From JABMNT01 sp048262255 (GTDB lineage Bacteria > Pseudomonadota > Alphaproteobacteria > Rhodospirillales > Casp-alpha2), in assembly GCA_048262255.1 (NCBI GenBank), contig JBLXFH010000001.1:1178001-1242000 (forward strand): 64,000 nt of DNA, read 5' to 3'. The first letter of the stretch is position 1; every line of letters begins with the position of its first letter. The notes beneath the pieces are model-generated. The model had not been told where the DNA came from and ran no database searches. It saw only the letters and a list, made by a program, of their open reading frames with translations. Positions 34,913 through 43,523 of the stretch are shown piece after piece. The position numbers and the translations under genes were made by a program.

Positions 34913-37312
34913 ATGAACAGAGCAGAAAAGCGTCGGCAGCAAAAATTGTTAAAAAAGCGGACGGCGCAGCGTAAAGCAAGCCACCCCACAGGGGATCGTC
35001 CTTATCCGCAATCGCAGGCGGTTGCGCAAATGATCAATCAGGCCGTAAAACATCATTCCGCCAAGCAGTTTACCGAGGCGCAAGCCTTGTACCAAAGGGT
35101 TCTCGATGAAGACCCAAATCACCCCGATGCGCTGCACCTTCTGGGGATGCTGGCCCATAATGCAGGCGACAATGATCGTGCCGTAGCGTTAATCTCTAAG
35201 GCGCTCGTCAACATTCCTTCCCACGCCCAGGCCCATTTCAACTTGGGCAACGCCTATAGTGGGCTTGGCCAGCACGAACAGGCGGTTGCCAGTTTTCAGA
35301 AGGCAATCGCTTTGAAGCCCGATTACGTCGAGGCGTATAACAATTTGGGCCGCGCGTTTAAACAGCTCCTACGCCTGGAAGACGCGATTGTTGCGTACCG
35401 GAAGGCAATTGCAATCAACCCCGGTTTTTCAGGAGTATACAACAATCTGGGGAACTGTTTAATTGAATTGGGGCGGTGGGAAGATGTCATCGCTGTTTGC
35501 GAGCAGGTTTTGACGTTTCAGCCGGATTCTGTTTTGACCCATATACAGATTGGCAATGCGCTACAGAACATGAGCAGGTTTGAAGAGGCGGTAACGCGCT
35601 ACCAGCAGGCAATTGCACTCGACCCGAAAAATGCCGCAGCCCATGGCAATTTGGGAGCGACCTACCGGCATCTTGGAAAACCGTTAGAAGCTTTTGACTG
35701 TCTCCACCGAAGTGTTGCTCTTGATCCTGATATGGGGTTGTTCTGGGTGAATTTGGCATTGGCAGCAGGTGACATCTCTTTTTCTTCGGCGGATGATTCG
35801 CTGATCGAGATTTTTTCACAAATGCTAGAGCATCGCTTGGTTTCACCATTAACTGTTGTCTTGCCTATTCTGAGTGTTTTGCGTTGTCAGCCTGATTTTC
35901 AGAAGGCTCTGGAACTGGGGGGACTGCCGGAAGCGGAGATGAGCTTTCCATTTTCCGACTACGCAGACCAGTTGTCCAATAATCGGCTTTTCTGCCAAAT
36001 TTTAAAACTCACGCCGATCCCGGGTCGGCAGGTTGAACGCATGCTGACATTCCTGCGGCGGGTCTTGATAAATGAGGTCATTAATGGGCGTATAGAAGAC
36101 AACGGATTGCCTTTTATAGCGGCATTGGCGTTACAGTGTTTTATAAACGAGTATGTCTATTTTGAGACGCCGGAAGAAGGTTTGGCCGTCGATCGCATCG
36201 CGATACAGATCGCCGGTATGCTCGAAGCGGACGAGGCCATTCCTGCAATTCTTGTCGCCGCCTTATCGAGCTACCGGCCACTTCACACATACACGTGGGC
36301 GCGTAAGCTGGCGGAAAGAGACGAAGTGAATCCCATATGCGAAATTATCGATCGGCAAATTCGTGAACCTCTCGACGAACAGTCTTTGCGTGACCAGATT
36401 ACCAGACTGACGCCTTTGGAAGACACCGTCTCAAAACAGGTGGGTGCGCAGTATGAAGAAAACCCATATCCCCGATGGATCAAAGCGCCAACGGGGGATG
36501 AACCCAGGGACATTCCAACAATATTGCGTAGTGCGCCGCTGTTTTTCGATATAGGGGATTATCAGCCGCCGGCAAGACCACAGGTTCTGGTCGCAGGTTG
36601 CGGAACCGGAATCCACCCGATCTCGACGGCCTCGCGTTTCAAGTATGTTGATGTGCTGGCTGTTGATTTGAGCCTGAGCAGCCTTGCCTACGCAACAAGA
36701 AAAACCCGAGAACTCGGAATTACCAACATCACCTATGCGCAAGCCGATATCATGGAACTTCAGAATCTGGACAAAAAATTCGACCTTATTGAAAGTGTCG
36801 GGGTTCTTCACCATCTAGAAGATCCTGTTGCCGGCTGGCGAAACCTCGTTGCCCTGTTGCAGCCGGGCGGTTTTATGCGGATAGGTCTGTATAGTGAAGC
36901 TGCCCGTGCAAATGTTGTTGCCGGTCGGGCATTGATTTCCAAACTTGGTGGTGAAGCAACAAAGGACATTCGTGGGTTTCGCCAAAAAATCATCGCCGAA
37001 GCTGAAGCGGGTGATGATCTTTTAGAGAGTATTTGCTCCAGCAGTGATTTTTTCAGCATAAGCAATTGCCGGGATCTGCTGTTTCATGTGCAGGAGCACC
37101 GGTTCGATTTTCTACAAATCGATGCCGCTCTTAAGGCTTTGGATTTGCGGTTTTTGGGACTGGAAGTTAAGGATCCCGGTATAATGAACAATTTTTCCGA
37201 AATGTTCCCGGTAGTTTCCGCGCGCACCTCGCTTGTGCACTGGCACGAATTTGAGCAGAAAAACCCGCAAGCATTTGCGGGCATGTATCAGTTTTATTGT
37301 CGAAAAAACTGA
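34913..37312 (+). CDS. TPR protein with C-terminal SAM-dependent methyltransferase
   Basis: 799 residues from ATG at 34913 (AGGGAAAG upstream). The basic start MNRAEKRRQQKLLKKR is followed by about seven TPRs (60-300; for example AHFNLGNAYSGLGQHEQAVA, AYNNLGRAFKQLLRLEDAIV), a helical linker, and a class I methyltransferase (about 550-690) with VLVAGCGTGIHP (motif I), LAVDLSLSSL (acidic loop), QADIMEL and FDLIESVGVLHHLEDP. Such TPR-methyltransferases are frequent near bacterial glycan and flagellin-modification genes. It follows galE by 22 bp. The similar basic N-terminus of the TPR-oxygenase at 61733 suggests a shared family or location. Confidence 0.87.
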   Translation: MNRAEKRRQQKLLKKRTAQRKASHPTGDRPYPQSQAVAQMINQAVKHHSAKQFTEAQALYQRVLDEDPNHPDALHLLGMLAHNAGDNDRAVALISKALVNIPSHAQAHFNLGNAYSGLGQHEQAVASFQKAIALKPDYVEAYNNLGRAFKQLLRLEDAIVAYRKAIAINPGFSGVYNNLGNCLIELGRWEDVIAVCEQVLTFQPDSVLTHIQIGNALQNMSRFEEAVTRYQQAIALDPKNAAAHGNLGATYRHLGKPLEAFDCLHRSVALDPDMGLFWVNLALAAGDISFSSADDSLIEIFSQMLEHRLVSPLTVVLPILSVLRCQPDFQKALELGGLPEAEMSFPFSDYADQLSNNRLFCQILKLTPIPGRQVERMLTFLRRVLINEVINGRIEDNGLPFIAALALQCFINEYVYFETPEEGLAVDRIAIQIAGMLEADEAIPAILVAALSSYRPLHTYTWARKLAERDEVNPICEIIDRQIREPLDEQSLRDQITRLTPLEDTVSKQVGAQYEENPYPRWIKAPTGDEPRDIPTILRSAPLFFDIGDYQPPARPQVLVAGCGTGIHPISTASRFKYVDVLAVDLSLSSLAYATRKTRELGITNITYAQADIMELQNLDKKFDLIESVGVLHHLEDPVAGWRNLVALLQPGGFMRIGLYSEAARANVVAGRALISKLGGEATKDIRGFRQKIIAEAEAGDDLLESICSSSDFFSISNCRDLLFHVQEHRFDFLQIDAALKALDLRFLGLEVKDPGIMNNFSEMFPVVSARTSLVHWHEFEQKNPQAFAGMYQFYCRKN

Positions 37313-37375
37313 CCCTTTCCTGCCACAGTCAGTGTGGTAAGGATAGTCCCGTGTTATGAACAGAGGAGTTGAGCA

Positions 37376-38332
37376 ATGGATTTCCGTCGTCTCGCTGGAA
37401 CGGATTTGAATGTCTCTGTGCTGTGTTTCGGGCCCATGCGCGCGGCGGCGAAAACGCCGGGCGCCGATCCCCGATCGCAAGCCGGGGCGCGGGCGTTGGC
37501 TGCGGCCCTTGATGCGGGCGTAAACTTTGTCCATTCCAGCTATGAATACGATACCCGCTGGATGATGAACGGAGTTTTGAAGGATCATCCAAAACGCCAT
37601 GACATCCATCATGTCATTAAGCTGCCGGTGCCCGACTGGAAAGACGAGAACCGCTTTGATGCAGTGAAGTTCCGATTGCGGGTGGAAGAGGCTTTACGGG
37701 ACCTGTCGGCCGAACGCATTGCCGTTCTGCAATGGATGTGGCGGACGGATCCCAACGACGATGAACACCGCATCGCCCTGCTGCCCAAAATCATTGATGA
37801 GGTGAGCGCAACGTTCGAGAAAATGCGCGACGTAGGTAAGGTCGGGCATCTGTTTAATTTCCCTTATACGACGCAGGCGGCGAAAGCCGCCATGGAGACC
37901 AACGCCTTTTCGGGAACCATCGCATTTTACAACCCCATCGAGATGGAGATGCAGCCTCTGTTTACTGAAATGTCCGAGAAAGACATGGGATTTTTATGCA
38001 TCCGCCCGCTCTATCAGGGCATTCTCACCGATGGCCGCGAAATCCTTGATGACCTGCCAGACGGACATCATTTGAAAAAACCCGAGAACGCAGCAGAATT
38101 CGCCAAGCGCCAAGTGATGGCACAGGTTTTTGCCAATGAGATCAATGGCTCCATGACCCGCTTTGCGCTCAGGTTTCCGTTGTTTTCAGAGCGCATCGCC
38201 AGCGTCATCACTGGGCTGAATACGGAGGCGCAAGTTCTGCAAGCCGTGAGCTATCTTGACGGCATAAAGCCGCAGCCGGAAGTGACGGAGAAAGCACTGC
38301 AGTTATGGCAATCGGGGTTTAATCTCGACTGA
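37376..38332 (+). CDS. Aldo/keto reductase-like protein with altered catalytic tetrad
   Basis: 318 residues with the AKR opening MDFRRLAGTDLNVSVLCFG, an (alpha/beta)8 barrel pattern and FPYTTQAAKAA, FYNPIEMEM, FLCIRPLYQGIL and SVITGL near the NADPH site. The usual Asp (NFFDTA) is His in NFVHSSYEYD; the Tyr five residues later is kept; Lys is present in VIKLP; the family His after LLQ is replaced in VLQWMW. Two of four tetrad residues are thus changed, so normal carbonyl reduction is doubtful. Strong ribosome binding site (GAGGAG) before the ATG. The next gene is convergent. Confidence 0.82.
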   Translation: MDFRRLAGTDLNVSVLCFGPMRAAAKTPGADPRSQAGARALAAALDAGVNFVHSSYEYDTRWMMNGVLKDHPKRHDIHHVIKLPVPDWKDENRFDAVKFRLRVEEALRDLSAERIAVLQWMWRTDPNDDEHRIALLPKIIDEVSATFEKMRDVGKVGHLFNFPYTTQAAKAAMETNAFSGTIAFYNPIEMEMQPLFTEMSEKDMGFLCIRPLYQGILTDGREILDDLPDGHHLKKPENAAEFAKRQVMAQVFANEINGSMTRFALRFPLFSERIASVITGLNTEAQVLQAVSYLDGIKPQPEVTEKALQLWQSGFNLD

Positions 38333-38344
38333 GGCGTTATTCGC

Positions 38345-39124
38345 TTACAGGCAGGACGTAATGCCGCCGTCGACGTAGAGAATATGGCCGTTCATAAAAC
38401 TGGAGGCGGGTGAGGCCAGAAAGATCGCGGCACCACCCAGTTCTTCCACATCGCCCCAGCGCCCGGCGGGAGTGCGGTTGGTCAGCCAACCGGAAAAAGT
38501 CTCATCATTGACCAGCGCTTCGTTGAGCTTGGTCTTGAAGTATCCGGGGCCGATGGCGTTGACCTGAATATTGTGTTTACCCCAATCAATGCACATGCCC
38601 TTGGTCAGCATTTTGACGGCACCCTTGGAGGCCGCATAAGGCGCGATGCCGGGGCGCCCCAACTCGCTCTGTACCGAGCAGATGTTGATGATCTTGCCGT
38701 GGCCCTTCTTGATCATATGTTTGGCAACGGCTTGTCCGACAAAAAACACGCTGTCCAGGTTGGTCGACATCAGCTTGTGCCAGCCGTCTTCGGGGAAATC
38801 CTCCAATGGTGTGCGGTGCTGCATGCCGGCGTTGTTGACCAGAATATCGATGGCACTCCGGTCCTTGATGACCTGGTCCACACCGGCGACCACTTCAGAG
38901 CGATCGGTTACGTCAAATGCCGCCAGACTGACGTCAAAACCTTCCGCTTTTAAGGCGACGACAGCTTCTGAAAGGCGTTCCGGATTGCGCCCGTTGAGAA
39001 CGACATGTGCGCCTGCTGATGCCAGCGCCCGGGCGATGCCTAAGCCAATGCCCTGGCTGGAGCCGGTAATCAATGCGGTTTTGCCGGTAAGACCGAAAAT
39101 GCCGTCGAGTGCTGAAGATGTCAT
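38345..39124 (-). CDS. Short-chain dehydrogenase/reductase (gluconate 5-dehydrogenase-like)
   Basis: 259 residues, classical SDR. Cofactor motif ITGSSQGIGLGIA (about 20-32), NNAG near 95, catalytic Ser in ICSVQSELG and YxxxK in YAASKGAV. The C-terminus VDGGITSCL resembles sugar-acid dehydrogenases such as gluconate 5-dehydrogenase (Gno/IdnO). It is divergent from a second SDR gene at 39317, and the pair may act on sugar acids; this assignment is by overall pattern only. Stop is 12 bp from the convergent AKR-like gene. Confidence 0.87.
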   Translation of the reverse strand: MTSSALDGIFGLTGKTALITGSSQGIGLGIARALASAGAHVVLNGRNPERLSEAVVALKAEGFDVSLAAFDVTDRSEVVAGVDQVIKDRSAIDILVNNAGMQHRTPLEDFPEDGWHKLMSTNLDSVFFVGQAVAKHMIKKGHGKIINICSVQSELGRPGIAPYAASKGAVKMLTKGMCIDWGKHNIQVNAIGPGYFKTKLNEALVNDETFSGWLTNRTPAGRWGDVEELGGAAIFLASPASSFMNGHILYVDGGITSCL

Positions 39125-39316
39125 AACTGATCGCCCCGTCTGTTTGTTCTGGTTAAAAATCGTTGCGTCAATTAGCCCCGAAAGCCATAGATTGGCAAGA
39201 GGCGGGGTTCATATTTCCGGGTATTTGTTTTCCCGGTTTGGCCTATGGATTACGTGCTGCCGGTATGCTATCCACATGCCCAACAAATGAAAACCCAGTG
39301 GAGTGAGGGAACGCAC

Positions 39317-40081
39317 ATGAAAATGTTTGATTTGAGCGGCAAAGTGGCTGTGGTGACGGGTGGTAATGGCGGTATCGGCCTTGGCATGGCCTGTGGGCTG
39401 GCGGAAGCTGGCGCGCGCGTGGCGATTGTCGGGCGAAACCCCGATAAAAATGCCAAAGCCGTTGAGAAGATCAAAGGACTTGGTGGGGAAGCCATCGCCG
39501 TTGAGGCCGACGTGTGCAATGCTGATGCCGTTGACCAGATGGTCAAAACCGTTGTTGCCGCCTTCGGTGGCATCCACATTCTGGTCAACAACGCGGGTAC
39601 CAACGTGCGCAAACGCCCGGAAGAATATACCGAAGAAGAGTGGCATTTCGTTATCGATACCAACCTGACCAGTGCCTTCCTGTGCTCCAAGGCCTGTTAT
39701 GGGGAAATGAAAAAGGCCGGCGGCGGTAAGGTTCTCAATAACGGTTCCATGCTGTCCATCTTCGGCTCGCCCTGGGGCTCGGCCTATGGCTCTTCAAAGG
39801 GCGGGATCATGCAGTTTACCCGCTCGCAGGCCACCGCCTGGGCCGAAGACAACATTCAGGTCAATTGCTTCCTGCCCGGCTGGATCAATACGGAACTGAC
39901 GCAGCTGGCACGTCAGCAAATCCCGACGCTCAACGACAAGGTCTTGTCACGCACCCCGGCCGGGCGTTGGGGCGAGCCGGAAGACCTCGCCGGTCTGGCG
40001 GTGTTCCTGGCCAGCCCCGCATCCGATTTCCTGACCGGAACAGCCATCCCCATCGACGGCGGTTTCTCGGTCACCATCTGA
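39317..40081 (+). CDS. Short-chain dehydrogenase/reductase
   Basis: 254 residues from ATG at 39317 (GAGGGA upstream); the frame opens at 39245. Classical SDR with VTGGNGGIGLGMA, NNAGTNVRKRP, catalytic Ser in NNGSMLSIFG and YxxxK in YGSSKGGI, and the C-terminal GTAIPIDGGFSV. Resembles gluconate 5-dehydrogenase or 2-deoxy-gluconate dehydrogenase-type enzymes; substrate unresolved. It is divergent from the SDR at 38345. The following membrane-protein gene starts 46 bp later and could be co-transcribed. Confidence 0.88.
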   Translation: MKMFDLSGKVAVVTGGNGGIGLGMACGLAEAGARVAIVGRNPDKNAKAVEKIKGLGGEAIAVEADVCNADAVDQMVKTVVAAFGGIHILVNNAGTNVRKRPEEYTEEEWHFVIDTNLTSAFLCSKACYGEMKKAGGGKVLNNGSMLSIFGSPWGSAYGSSKGGIMQFTRSQATAWAEDNIQVNCFLPGWINTELTQLARQQIPTLNDKVLSRTPAGRWGEPEDLAGLAVFLASPASDFLTGTAIPIDGGFSVTI

Positions 40082-40127
40082 CCGGCGCGGACCCGATTAT
40101 TTCTTCCCGATCTTAAGGACCCTGCCC

Positions 40128-40709
40128 GTGCTGCGTCGCCTCTATGACTGGACCATCGAACTTGCCGCCCACCCCCACGCGCTCTGGGCGCTGGCGCTGA
40201 TTGCCTTTGTTGAAAGCTCGGTCTTCCCGATCCCGCCCGATGTCATCATGATCCCGATGATCCTGGCGGCCCGCGACAAGGCCTGGAAAATCGCTGCGGT
40301 CTGTACGGTGGCGTCAGTCATCGGCGGCATGGCCGGATACGGCATTGGGCATTTTCTGTTCGAGGAAATCGGCAAACCCATGCTCGATTTCTACGGTTAC
40401 GGGGCGAAGTTTGCGGTCTTTCAGGACACATACAACGAATGGGGGGCCTGGGCGGTGTTCATCGCCGGCGTAACGCCGTTCCCCTACAAGGTCATCACCA
40501 TCCTGAGCGGCACCACCGGGCTTGATCTGCCGGTCTTTACGGTGTCGTCCGTGTTGGCGCGGGGTTTGCGGTTTTTCATCGTCGCCGCCTTGCTCTGGCA
40601 GTTCGGCGCACCGATCCGGGTTTTCATCGAAAAATGGCTGGGGCCGCTGTTTGTCGCCTTTTGCATTTTGCTGGTGGGCGGCTTTGTCGCTCTTAAATTT
40701 CTTGTCTGA
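40128..40709 (+). CDS. YqaA/DedA (SNARE-associated/VTT) family membrane protein
   Basis: 193 residues with about five hydrophobic segments. The core ESSVFPIPPDVIMIPMILA, GYGIGHFLFEEIG and AGVTPFPYKVITILSG matches the VTT-domain proteins; YqaA-like members are short like this one. DedA/VTT proteins are linked to lipid scrambling or recycling of undecaprenyl phosphate; role of this member is not known. GTG start at 40128 with AAGGA eight bases upstream. It is followed by dsbB and coq7 in the same orientation with short gaps. Confidence 0.85.
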   Translation: MLRRLYDWTIELAAHPHALWALALIAFVESSVFPIPPDVIMIPMILAARDKAWKIAAVCTVASVIGGMAGYGIGHFLFEEIGKPMLDFYGYGAKFAVFQDTYNEWGAWAVFIAGVTPFPYKVITILSGTTGLDLPVFTVSSVLARGLRFFIVAALLWQFGAPIRVFIEKWLGPLFVAFCILLVGGFVALKFLV

Positions 40710-40756
40710 ACGGGGCTTGCCCGAAAACGGACACATTCCACGGATATACGAACCTC

Positions 40757-41245
40757 ATGACTGCACCTGACCCGCAACCGCTCTGGCTTCGTTTCTCACC
40801 GCATATCATGGCGCAGGCCGCCATTGCGGCGCTGGCCGTCGCCTATGGGGCCGAGATCATCTATGGGCTGGAGCCCTGCATCCTGTGCCTTTATCAGCGC
40901 ATCCCCTTTGCCGTTGTGATCGTTCTGGGCCTCGTCGGCATGTTCCGCCCGGCTCTGCTCGGTTGGATTTTACCGCTGGGCGGGCTGGCTTTTCTGACAG
41001 GCAGCGGCATCGCCTTTTATCATGTGGGCGTCGAGCAGCATTGGTGGGCGTTTGCCTGTACGGGTGAGGCCGGGGGCCAGATGTCGACCGGCAACCTGAT
41101 GGCGCAATTGCAGGTCAAACCGCCAAAAGCCTGTGATGAACTGGAATGGGCGCTTTTCGGCATCTCCATGGCGACCTATAATGTCTTCTATTCTCTGGCT
41201 TTGGCGGTTTTCTGTTTTGCCGGGGCATTGAAACTCAGGGGCTAA
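40757..41245 (+). CDS. dsbB: Disulfide bond formation protein B
   Basis: 162 residues, four membrane helices. Passes electrons from DsbA to ubiquinone. The first periplasmic cysteine pair is in EPCILCLYQR; the second pair is CTGEAGG and KACDELEW about 27 residues apart, as in DsbB/DsbI proteins. Directly before coq7, one base apart, which fits the shared quinone theme. ATG at 40757. Confidence 0.93.
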   Translation: MTAPDPQPLWLRFSPHIMAQAAIAALAVAYGAEIIYGLEPCILCLYQRIPFAVVIVLGLVGMFRPALLGWILPLGGLAFLTGSGIAFYHVGVEQHWWAFACTGEAGGQMSTGNLMAQLQVKPPKACDELEWALFGISMATYNVFYSLALAVFCFAGALKLRG

Positions 41246-41246
41246 G

Positions 41247-41819
41247 ATGGCCAAAACAAAACCCAATCCGAAAACACCCCATCGTCTGCCGGGTGATCCG
41301 AATAAAGAGCAATCCGTCGAGCGTATGCTGCGGGTCGATCATGCGGGCGAATATGGTGCTGTGCGCATCTATGAAGGTCAACTGGCGGTGCTTGGCAAAA
41401 CCAAATCGGCTCCGGTTATCGAACATATGCTGGAGCAGGAAAAACAGCATCTGGCAACGTTTGAGAAACTGGTCGGTGACCGCCGGGCCCGCCCGACGGC
41501 GCTGCTGCCGTTCTGGCATCTGGCAGGCTTCGCCTTGGGGGCAGGCACCGCCTTGCTCGGTGAAAAAGCCGCCATGGCCTGCACGGTGGCCGTGGAGGAA
41601 GTGATCGATGAACATTACGCCGATCAGATTGTGAAACTGGATGCCGACGGCGACGAGCCGGAGCTCAGCCAAACTTTCGAGACCTTCCGTCAGGAAGAGC
41701 TGGAACACCGCCAGACTGGCCTCGACAACGGCGCTGAAACCACGCCGGGTTACGAACTGCTGACCGGCGCCGTCAAAGCCGGCTCCCGCCTCGCCATCTG
41801 GCTCTCGACAAGGATTTAG
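41247..41819 (+). CDS. coq7: Demethoxyubiquinone hydroxylase Coq7 (UbiF-equivalent)
   Basis: 190 residues. Di-iron ferritin-like monooxygenase for the penultimate hydroxylation in ubiquinone synthesis. The two EXXH-containing ligand segments are visible: EYGAVRIYEGQ and EQEKQHLATFE in the first half, EEVIDEHY and FRQEELEHRQTG in the second, in the order of Coq7. Membrane-associating hydrophobic stretch FWHLAGFALGAGTALLG in the middle. Alphaproteobacteria use Coq7 in place of UbiF. Coupled to dsbB. Confidence 0.95.
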   Translation: MAKTKPNPKTPHRLPGDPNKEQSVERMLRVDHAGEYGAVRIYEGQLAVLGKTKSAPVIEHMLEQEKQHLATFEKLVGDRRARPTALLPFWHLAGFALGAGTALLGEKAAMACTVAVEEVIDEHYADQIVKLDADGDEPELSQTFETFRQEELEHRQTGLDNGAETTPGYELLTGAVKAGSRLAIWLSTRI

Positions 41820-41849
41820 CTCTCCATCCAAAATTAACTCACTAGCTGT

Positions 41850-41872
41850 GGGGGAGGGCTAGGGAGGGGATG
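41850..41872 (+). repeat. G-rich inverted repeat, left copy, flanking the HEPN-like gene
   Basis: GGGGGAGGGCTAGGGAGGGG plus ATG. Matches the reverse complement of 42694-42716 at 19 of 23 positions. Likely a dispersed intergenic repeat of the kind common in Rhodospirillales genomes. Confidence 0.55.
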
Positions 41873-41988
41873 TGGCAGGGTGCAAATGTGTGGGTTTTTA
41901 GAGCTATTGAGATTTATCAGCCAATATAGGTTGGTATTTTCACGTTAGTGGTACTGTTTCTTTCGTTCGCGTGGGCCAGAAATCAAAT

Positions 41989-42495
41989 CTATTTTTCTTT
42001 GAACGGTAACTGCCGTTTAATGTCGGTTAAAGTTGAGGTGATCATATTGGCACAAACCTCCATATTTTCGAACTCTATCTCGCTGATAGGCTTGCCTTTA
42101 TTCCACTGAACAAATCCAACGCCTTCGTTGGTGGGTCGCTGTAATGCTTCATCTGATACATCTATTACAGAATGAGCTAACTTATTTCTGAAAGTTTGGA
42201 TTTTCTCGATCTGATTAAGAATTTCCTTATTTTCATTCCAAAACAGTGGATAATCACTTTTGACAATATCTATCAAGACAGCTTTTTTCTTTTGAAGAGA
42301 CAATTTTTCAGTCACCTTTTCAAAAAATAATTCCCGTTTGTTTTCATCCTCAGTACAAAAATATTCCGTAAGAATGATGGCGATGTCCCGTTCAATTACA
42401 GCGACTAAGTTCAGAAATCGACCTCGCATATATCTAGCTTTTTCATGGAGTTTTGCCGCGACTTCTCTTTGATCTTTAGAATTGCTGGTCATCAT
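41989..42495 (-). CDS. HEPN-like protein, candidate RNase or toxin
   Basis: 168 residues, all-helical and strongly AT-rich compared with its neighbours. Near the middle is FRNKLAHS (residues 102-109), fitting the HEPN R-x4-H motif (Arg103, His108); polar residues before it (NQIEKIQT) and the flanking helices fit the fold. HEPN proteins act as RNases in toxin-antitoxin and defence systems or as nucleotide-binding helpers. No partner antitoxin is next to it. It lies alone between inverted G-rich repeats, between coq7 and trmJ. Enzymatic activity is inferred only from the motif; it could be a non-catalytic member. Confidence 0.65.
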   Translation of the reverse strand: MMTSNSKDQREVAAKLHEKARYMRGRFLNLVAVIERDIAIILTEYFCTEDENKRELFFEKVTEKLSLQKKKAVLIDIVKSDYPLFWNENKEILNQIEKIQTFRNKLAHSVIDVSDEALQRPTNEGVGFVQWNKGKPISEIEFENMEVCANMITSTLTDIKRQLPFKEK

Positions 42496-42693
42496 TTTAC
42501 CTTTCTGGGTTGTCTGATCTGATATTATAAACCTGTGATTATAATGTCTCCTTAGTGTCGAAAATCACTGAATTTTCTGCCCGAAAAAATGCGACACTGT
42601 ACGATCACCAGCATTAATTTTTACAGTGAATAAGTAACTTCGTCACTTTCTGTGAGAACAAGCAACCAAGATAAGTTTCCTCGCAGAAAGGTT

Positions 42694-42716
42694 CATCCCC
42701 ATCCTAACCTTCCCCC
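42694..42716 (-). repeat. G-rich inverted repeat, right copy
   Basis: Reverse complement of this block matches 41850-41872 at 19 of 23 positions. It is followed by CCTCAAGAGGGAAGG, so the right side can fold as a hairpin (42709-42730). Confidence 0.55.
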
Positions 42717-42736
42717 CTCAAGAGGGAAGGGAATAG

Positions 42737-43501
42737 CTAGTCGCCTTTCTTTGGCGGCTTAAACCGGACCAGCGACGTAATGATCCCCCGCAGCGTGCGG
42801 ATTTCCTGATCGGTCAATTGGGTGCGTTGCCACATGTTTCTCAAGTTACGGACCATATTGGGCCGCTTTTCCTTGATTTGCAGGAAGCCTGAGTCATCGA
42901 GCGCGCTTTCGAAATGTTCGAACAGGCCGATCAGTTCGCGCTTGTTCGCGGGGCGGGTGTTTTTGGGGATGTTAAGTTCCGAAGTGGGCGTTGCATCCTG
43001 CGCCTGATACCATTCATAGGCGATGCAGAAAACCGCCTGGGCCAGATTGAGCGAGGTGAATTCCGGATTGAGCGGCACGGTCAGGATGGTGTCGGCGAGG
43101 GCGACGTCTTCGTTTTTCAGGCCCTTGGCTTCACGCCCGAACAGCAATCCGCAGCGCCCGCCGGCGCGGGTCTGTTCGAGCAGTTCTGCTGCCCCCTGGC
43201 GCGGCGTGACAACGCGCTTGGTCATGTCGCGGGGGCGGGCTGTTGTGGCGTAGAGCGTATCGAGATCGGCGATGGCGAACTCGGTTTTCTGGTAGACGCG
43301 GATGTTTTCGATCACCGCCGTGGCGCTGGCTGAGGCGGCAACCGCATCGGCATTGGGCCAGCCGTCGCGCGGATGCACGAGGCGCAGATCGGTCAGCCCG
43401 CAGTTCAGCATGGCGCGCGCCACCATACCGATGTTCTCGCCAAGTTGCGGCTCGACCAGAATGATGGCCGGGCCGGATTGTGGTTGCGGGGAAGTGGTCA
43501 T
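42737..43501 (-). CDS. trmJ: tRNA (cytidine/uridine-2'-O-)-methyltransferase TrmJ
   Basis: 254 residues from ATG at 43501; the frame remains open upstream to 43639 but overlaps cimA. SPOUT-class (trefoil knot) methyltransferase: IILVEPQLGENIGMVARAML near the start, LLFGREAKGLKNEDV and VPLNPEFTSLNLAQAV form the SAM-binding knot. TrmJ 2'-O-methylates position 32 of tRNA anticodon loops. The C-terminal ~85-residue helical extension is typical of TrmJ versus TrmL. It follows cimA in the same direction, with 22 bp between stop and start. Confidence 0.9.
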   Translation of the reverse strand: MTTSPQPQSGPAIILVEPQLGENIGMVARAMLNCGLTDLRLVHPRDGWPNADAVAASASATAVIENIRVYQKTEFAIADLDTLYATTARPRDMTKRVVTPRQGAAELLEQTRAGGRCGLLFGREAKGLKNEDVALADTILTVPLNPEFTSLNLAQAVFCIAYEWYQAQDATPTSELNIPKNTRPANKRELIGLFEHFESALDDSGFLQIKEKRPNMVRNLRNMWQRTQLTDQEIRTLRGIITSLVRFKPPKKGD

Positions 43502-43523
43502 GGAAAAGGCGTTCCGTTTGCGC

